Below are positions 5,422 to 8,033 of a stretch of 8,033 nt of DNA, piece by piece (position 1 is the stretch's first letter; each line of letters opens with the position of its first letter). The stretch is from Candidatus Poribacteria bacterium (GTDB lineage Bacteria; Poribacteria; WGA-4E; WGA-3G): contig JAPPDN010000504.1 of assembly GCA_028824575.1 (NCBI GenBank), positions 1 to 8,033 on the forward strand, given 5' to 3'. The notes below the pieces were generated by a model. That model ran no database searches and was not told where the DNA came from. It saw nothing but the letters and a program-made list of their open reading frames with translations. Made by a program: the position numbers and the translations under genes.

Positions 5422-6180
5422 CTATAACGTGTTGTAGAGTTCAGCGTGTCGTTTCAGCACGGCATCTGAATCTGGTGGATTGATAACCTCAATGGAGATA
5501 AACCCATTATACCCATCTTCTGCAAGGAGCGTGAGTGAATCCCGTTCGGTATCTGGCATGGGACCGTCATCTCCGAAATTGACGTGTGCGTGTCGGACTT
5601 TGCCACGCAGATGGACATACGCTACATCGATGGACTCTCCATGCCGGACGTGGTGTGCTGCATGCCAATTTACATAAGTGTTTTGCGCTTCAGCGCGATG
5701 CAGTGTCTCCGCAACGTAACTGCCGATGAGGTTGCCGTGTGTTTCTAAACAGAGCGCAACGCCTGCGTCGCCCGCCAATCCGTCGCATTCGCGAATGCCA
5801 TCCGCTTCCCAATCCAAAGTTTGGGATACTTCAACCGGAGTCTCCGGCACCCTGTCGCCAAAGATCCGGATATTCGCCGCGCCCATGGTTGCTGCAAGTT
5901 CGATGTAACGCTTGAGGAGTTCAACCTGTTCGGTGCGTTTGTTCGCGTCGGGGTCAATGAATCTCACGCCAGTTGCGATGCAGGAGAGATCAATCCCGCT
6001 ATCAACAAATTGGCTACGTGCCTCTCGAAGTTGTTGCGGTGTTGAATCTAATTCGACCCCGTGTCCATGATCCCACTCTACGCGGAGTTCTAAGTGTTTA
6101 TAATCATACTGTTTCGCTTTGTCAATCAGTTCCGCCAATGTTAACGGCGGACAGACAGACGACATAAATCCAAATTGCAT
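5422..6180 (-). CDS. Sugar phosphate isomerase/epimerase-like TIM-barrel protein (second, divergent copy, altered metal site)
   Basis: This 252-residue TIM-barrel protein of the xylose-isomerase-like superfamily is clearly different from the copy at 4052-4846, so the two are not recent duplicates. Landmarks are E146 (ALCLETHGN), H199 (RHAHVNFGDDG) and E231 (FISIEVINPP), at the places of three metal ligands. The position that normally holds an aspartate (W-D-x-x-H) reads WHAAHH, with H173 in place of the Asp and H176 three residues later. This may change the metal preference or remove isomerase activity, but some relatives vary here. The start ATG is well supported by GGAGG six bases upstream. 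The gene lies 23 bases downstream of sbcC on the same strand, so it may be read from the sbcC message, and it ends 10 bases from the end of convergent yjbQ. The substrate is unknown. Confidence 0.87.
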   Translation of the reverse strand: MQFGFMSSVCPPLTLAELIDKAKQYDYKHLELRVEWDHGHGVELDSTPQQLREARSQFVDSGIDLSCIATGVRFIDPDANKRTEQVELLKRYIELAATMGAANIRIFGDRVPETPVEVSQTLDWEADGIRECDGLAGDAGVALCLETHGNLIGSYVAETLHRAEAQNTYVNWHAAHHVRHGESIDVAYVHLRGKVRHAHVNFGDDGPMPDTERDSLTLLAEDGYNGFISIEVINPPDSDAVLKRHAELYNTL

Positions 6181-6186
6181 GTAAAA

Positions 6187-6191
6187 CCTCC
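6187..6191 (-). promoter_or_regulatory. Strong ribosome binding site of the second isomerase
   Basis: The minus strand reads GGAGG six bases before the ATG at 6180. It lies within the 23-base gap after the sbcC stop codon, so independent translation on a shared message is likely. Confidence 0.8.
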
Positions 6192-6203
6192 AGTTTTGTT
6201 AAG

Positions 6204-8033
6204 TTAACCTTGAATTTTAACAGATGAACTGCCGTTTCCTTGCTTATTAACATTAATTTTGACGGGTAAACGCCTTGTTAACTCTTGAATATGGCTGATG
6301 AGGAAGATATTTCGTCCTTGCATACGAATCCCTTCCAGTGCCGCGATTGCAATATCAAGGGTGTCAGCATCAAGCGTGCCGAACCCTTCGTCAAGAAATA
6401 GGGAGTTGAGTTGGGACCGCCCACGACTCAGTTCCGAAAGCGCGAGTGCCAAAGCGAGACTCGTTAGGAATGATTCGCCACCGGAGAGTGTCTCAACAGG
6501 ACGTTCTTCATTCGCATTCCAGTGGTCAACGACAGACAAGTTGCCGATGCCTTCAACTTTAAGTTGGTAACGCTCGGAGGTGAGATATTTCAGTTGTTCA
6601 TTGGCTAAACTGCCCATCTGCCTGAACATAATCTCCAATGCGAAATCGCGTAAATCATTGGCGGGGATTGTCTCCTGTAACCTTTTCCAACGCGCCAATT
6701 CTGCCTCAGCTTCCGCTACTTCAACCCCGAGTTCCTCACGTTCTTTTAGTGCCTTTTTCAAGTTGTCAATACTCTGTTGTTGCGCACCGACCTCTTTTTG
6801 TTTTTCTTGAAGCAGCGTTTCGATTTCTTCGAGTGTAGTCTCAATCCGACCTAATGCATCTGGATCAAAAGGATTTTCATCAAATCGTGCGGACAGTTCA
6901 CGAATTTCTGATGCGAGTTCCCGCACTTCATCCTTATGCGCGTCAATTTGGTCAGTTAAGTCTTGCATCCGGTCATCATCTCGGAAAGCGTTGTCGTGTG
7001 CTTCGGCTGTGTTAAATCCTGCCTCCTCCAACTTATTGAAGTACGCTTGGCGAGCTGTTCCAAACTGCTCAAGCCATTCACCACGCCGTTCTTTGCTAAT
7101 CTCGTGAGTAGTCTGCTTTTCAGTTAAGAGTGTTTGACTTCCCTGTAATTGTTGTTGAGCTGCACCACGTTCATTCTCTTTCGTCTTCAGTTCCACTTCC
7201 AATTCACTAATAGCGGTGTCAATCGCGACTTCTGTCTCCAATCCGCCAGTTTTCTTGCGAACGGTATCTAAAAACGCTTTCGCTTCGCTCTGATATCCAT
7301 CTATCTCGGTTTCCAATTTTTTATGGCGATCTCTCAGATCTCCAAGGTTACTTTGATCTGCCTCAATATTGGTATTAAGTACTTGAAGTTGCGTCTCTGC
7401 TGTGTCGCGCTCATTTTCATGCGTCTCTACCTCTTTAATCTTATTTTCAAACTGATCCACCGCCTCCTTCGGCGTAACGCCACGAAAAGTCTTAGGCAAT
7501 ACATCCCAAAAACGGGTCTCAATGTTTGCGATGGTAATTTTCAAACCCTCAACATCATTACTAATACTTTGCAACTGTTCCTCAGTTTCGCTTAGAGACT
7601 TCGTCTCACGTTCAATATCCTTTTTACAGGCTGTGAGTTGCCCAGACACCATTTCGTAGGCGTGCAATGCCTCCGCTCGTGCCTGCTCGGCATCCCTATG
7701 GGCTGCAATAGCAGTATCCGCAGCTTCAATCTGCTCGGTGATCCAATCAGATGAAATATCAATGTTCGGATAAATCTCCTGCCACTGTGTAAGAAGTTTT
7801 GATCTGCGGTTTCGTAGGGATTCAATTTCCGTATAGCAATCTTCAATTTGATCGTCAGTGTTGCGTATCTTCTGCTCAGTTTGCGCCTGTCTCGTCTTCA
7901 AAGCCTGTAACTGCGCTTGTGCGTCATCAGCATCGGTTTTCGCTTTCGTTAAAGCGTCTTCGGCATTCTGCAGCAATTCCTTGCCTTCAGGTTCCACAAC
8001 ATGGGCGTGCGGATGTTTTGTAGCACCACACAC
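6204..8033 (-). CDS. sbcC: Exonuclease SbcC (Rad50-like SMC ATPase), C-terminal part from the zinc hook; 5' end outside window
   Basis: SbcC is the ATPase subunit of the SbcCD nuclease, which cleaves DNA hairpins and processes double-strand ends with the SbcD nuclease. About 609 residues are visible. The first, VCGATKHPHAH, fit the second half of a CPVCG-type zinc hook, so the window edge cuts the protein at the tip of its coiled coil and the GTG there is an internal valine codon. Residues about 15-455 are rich in E, K, Q, A and L and form the returning coiled coil. The C-terminal ATPase lobe has the ABC signature LSGGE (516-520), Walker B LFLDE (D548, E549), the D-loop GTLD (552-555) and the switch histidine in ISH (H581). 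The N-terminal Walker A lobe and any sbcD gene would lie beyond the edge. The second isomerase gene follows after 23 bases. Confidence 0.95.
   Translation of the reverse strand: MCGATKHPHAHVVEPEGKELLQNAEDALTKAKTDADDAQAQLQALKTRQAQTEQKIRNTDDQIEDCYTEIESLRNRRSKLLTQWQEIYPNIDISSDWITEQIEAADTAIAAHRDAEQARAEALHAYEMVSGQLTACKKDIERETKSLSETEEQLQSISNDVEGLKITIANIETRFWDVLPKTFRGVTPKEAVDQFENKIKEVETHENERDTAETQLQVLNTNIEADQSNLGDLRDRHKKLETEIDGYQSEAKAFLDTVRKKTGGLETEVAIDTAISELEVELKTKENERGAAQQQLQGSQTLLTEKQTTHEISKERRGEWLEQFGTARQAYFNKLEEAGFNTAEAHDNAFRDDDRMQDLTDQIDAHKDEVRELASEIRELSARFDENPFDPDALGRIETTLEEIETLLQEKQKEVGAQQQSIDNLKKALKEREELGVEVAEAEAELARWKRLQETIPANDLRDFALEIMFRQMGSLANEQLKYLTSERYQLKVEGIGNLSVVDHWNANEERPVETLSGGESFLTSLALALALSELSRGRSQLNSLFLDEGFGTLDADTLDIAIAALEGIRMQGRNIFLISHIQELTRRLPVKINVNKQGNGSSSVKIQG

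Noticed and set aside
4052..6180. The two isomerase genes as a recent tandem duplication
   Set aside because: Outside the general fold motifs the proteins differ throughout, including at a metal ligand, so they are separate subfamilies.
6700..7990. Repetitive-looking E/K/Q-rich coding stretch as a tandem repeat
   Set aside because: It is the ordinary coiled coil of SbcC. No exact repeat unit recurs at the DNA level.
6298..8023. Several plus-strand open frames of 60-90 codons opposite sbcC
   Set aside because: All sit inside the strongly supported sbcC coding region, lack convincing ribosome sites and show no family features.
8020..8033. GTG at the right edge as the start codon of a short SbcC-like protein
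   Set aside because: The residues VCGATKHPH match the middle of a zinc hook (CPVCG-type), so this GTG is an internal valine codon and the gene continues past the edge.

Overview
The window looks like two unrelated pieces of bacterial DNA joined near position 1400. Bases 1 to about 1400 are very GC-rich (47 of 60 bases are G or C at 601-660). They carry the 3' part of a TRAP-transporter large permease gene (DctM type) that overlaps, by ATGA, the start of an amidohydrolase gene. This style fits a high-GC proteobacterium, most likely an alphaproteobacterium. Bases from about 1401 onward are much less GC-rich (24 of 60 at 1561-1620). They begin abruptly inside a TIGR04282-type glycosyltransferase whose first residues are missing. 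The amidohydrolase is cut off at the same point and the two reading frames do not match. The simplest explanation is a chimeric contig from a mixed-community or amplified-single-cell assembly. A genuine recombination or insertion is possible but cannot be shown from one window.

The right-hand piece (about 1401-8033) has two transcription blocks. On the plus strand, glycosyltransferase, short-chain dehydrogenase (SDR) and phytanoyl-CoA dioxygenase-like (PhyH) genes follow each other with gaps of about 20 bases, like an operon. A minus-strand sugar phosphate isomerase/epimerase gene then meets the PhyH gene tail to tail with a 12-base overlap. Its start faces a yjbQ (UPF0047) gene across a roughly 150-base divergent intergenic region, the only clear promoter region in the window. 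A second, divergent TIM-barrel isomerase gene on the minus strand ends 10 bases after yjbQ. It lies just downstream of sbcC, whose C-terminal half, from the zinc hook onward, runs off the right edge.

The mix of PhyH-type oxygenase, SDR and several xylose-isomerase-like TIM-barrel proteins is characteristic of Candidatus Poribacteria and related marine or sponge-associated lineages. That assignment is an inference from gene content and needs a database search. Functionally, the SDR, the oxygenase and the two isomerase-like proteins could act on small polyol, sugar or similar organic substrates, but no substrate can be read from the sequence. I found no RNA genes, CRISPR arrays, insertion sequences or convincing terminators. 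I see no clear new biological system. The items most worth checking are the junction, the divergent regulatory region and the altered metal site in the second isomerase.
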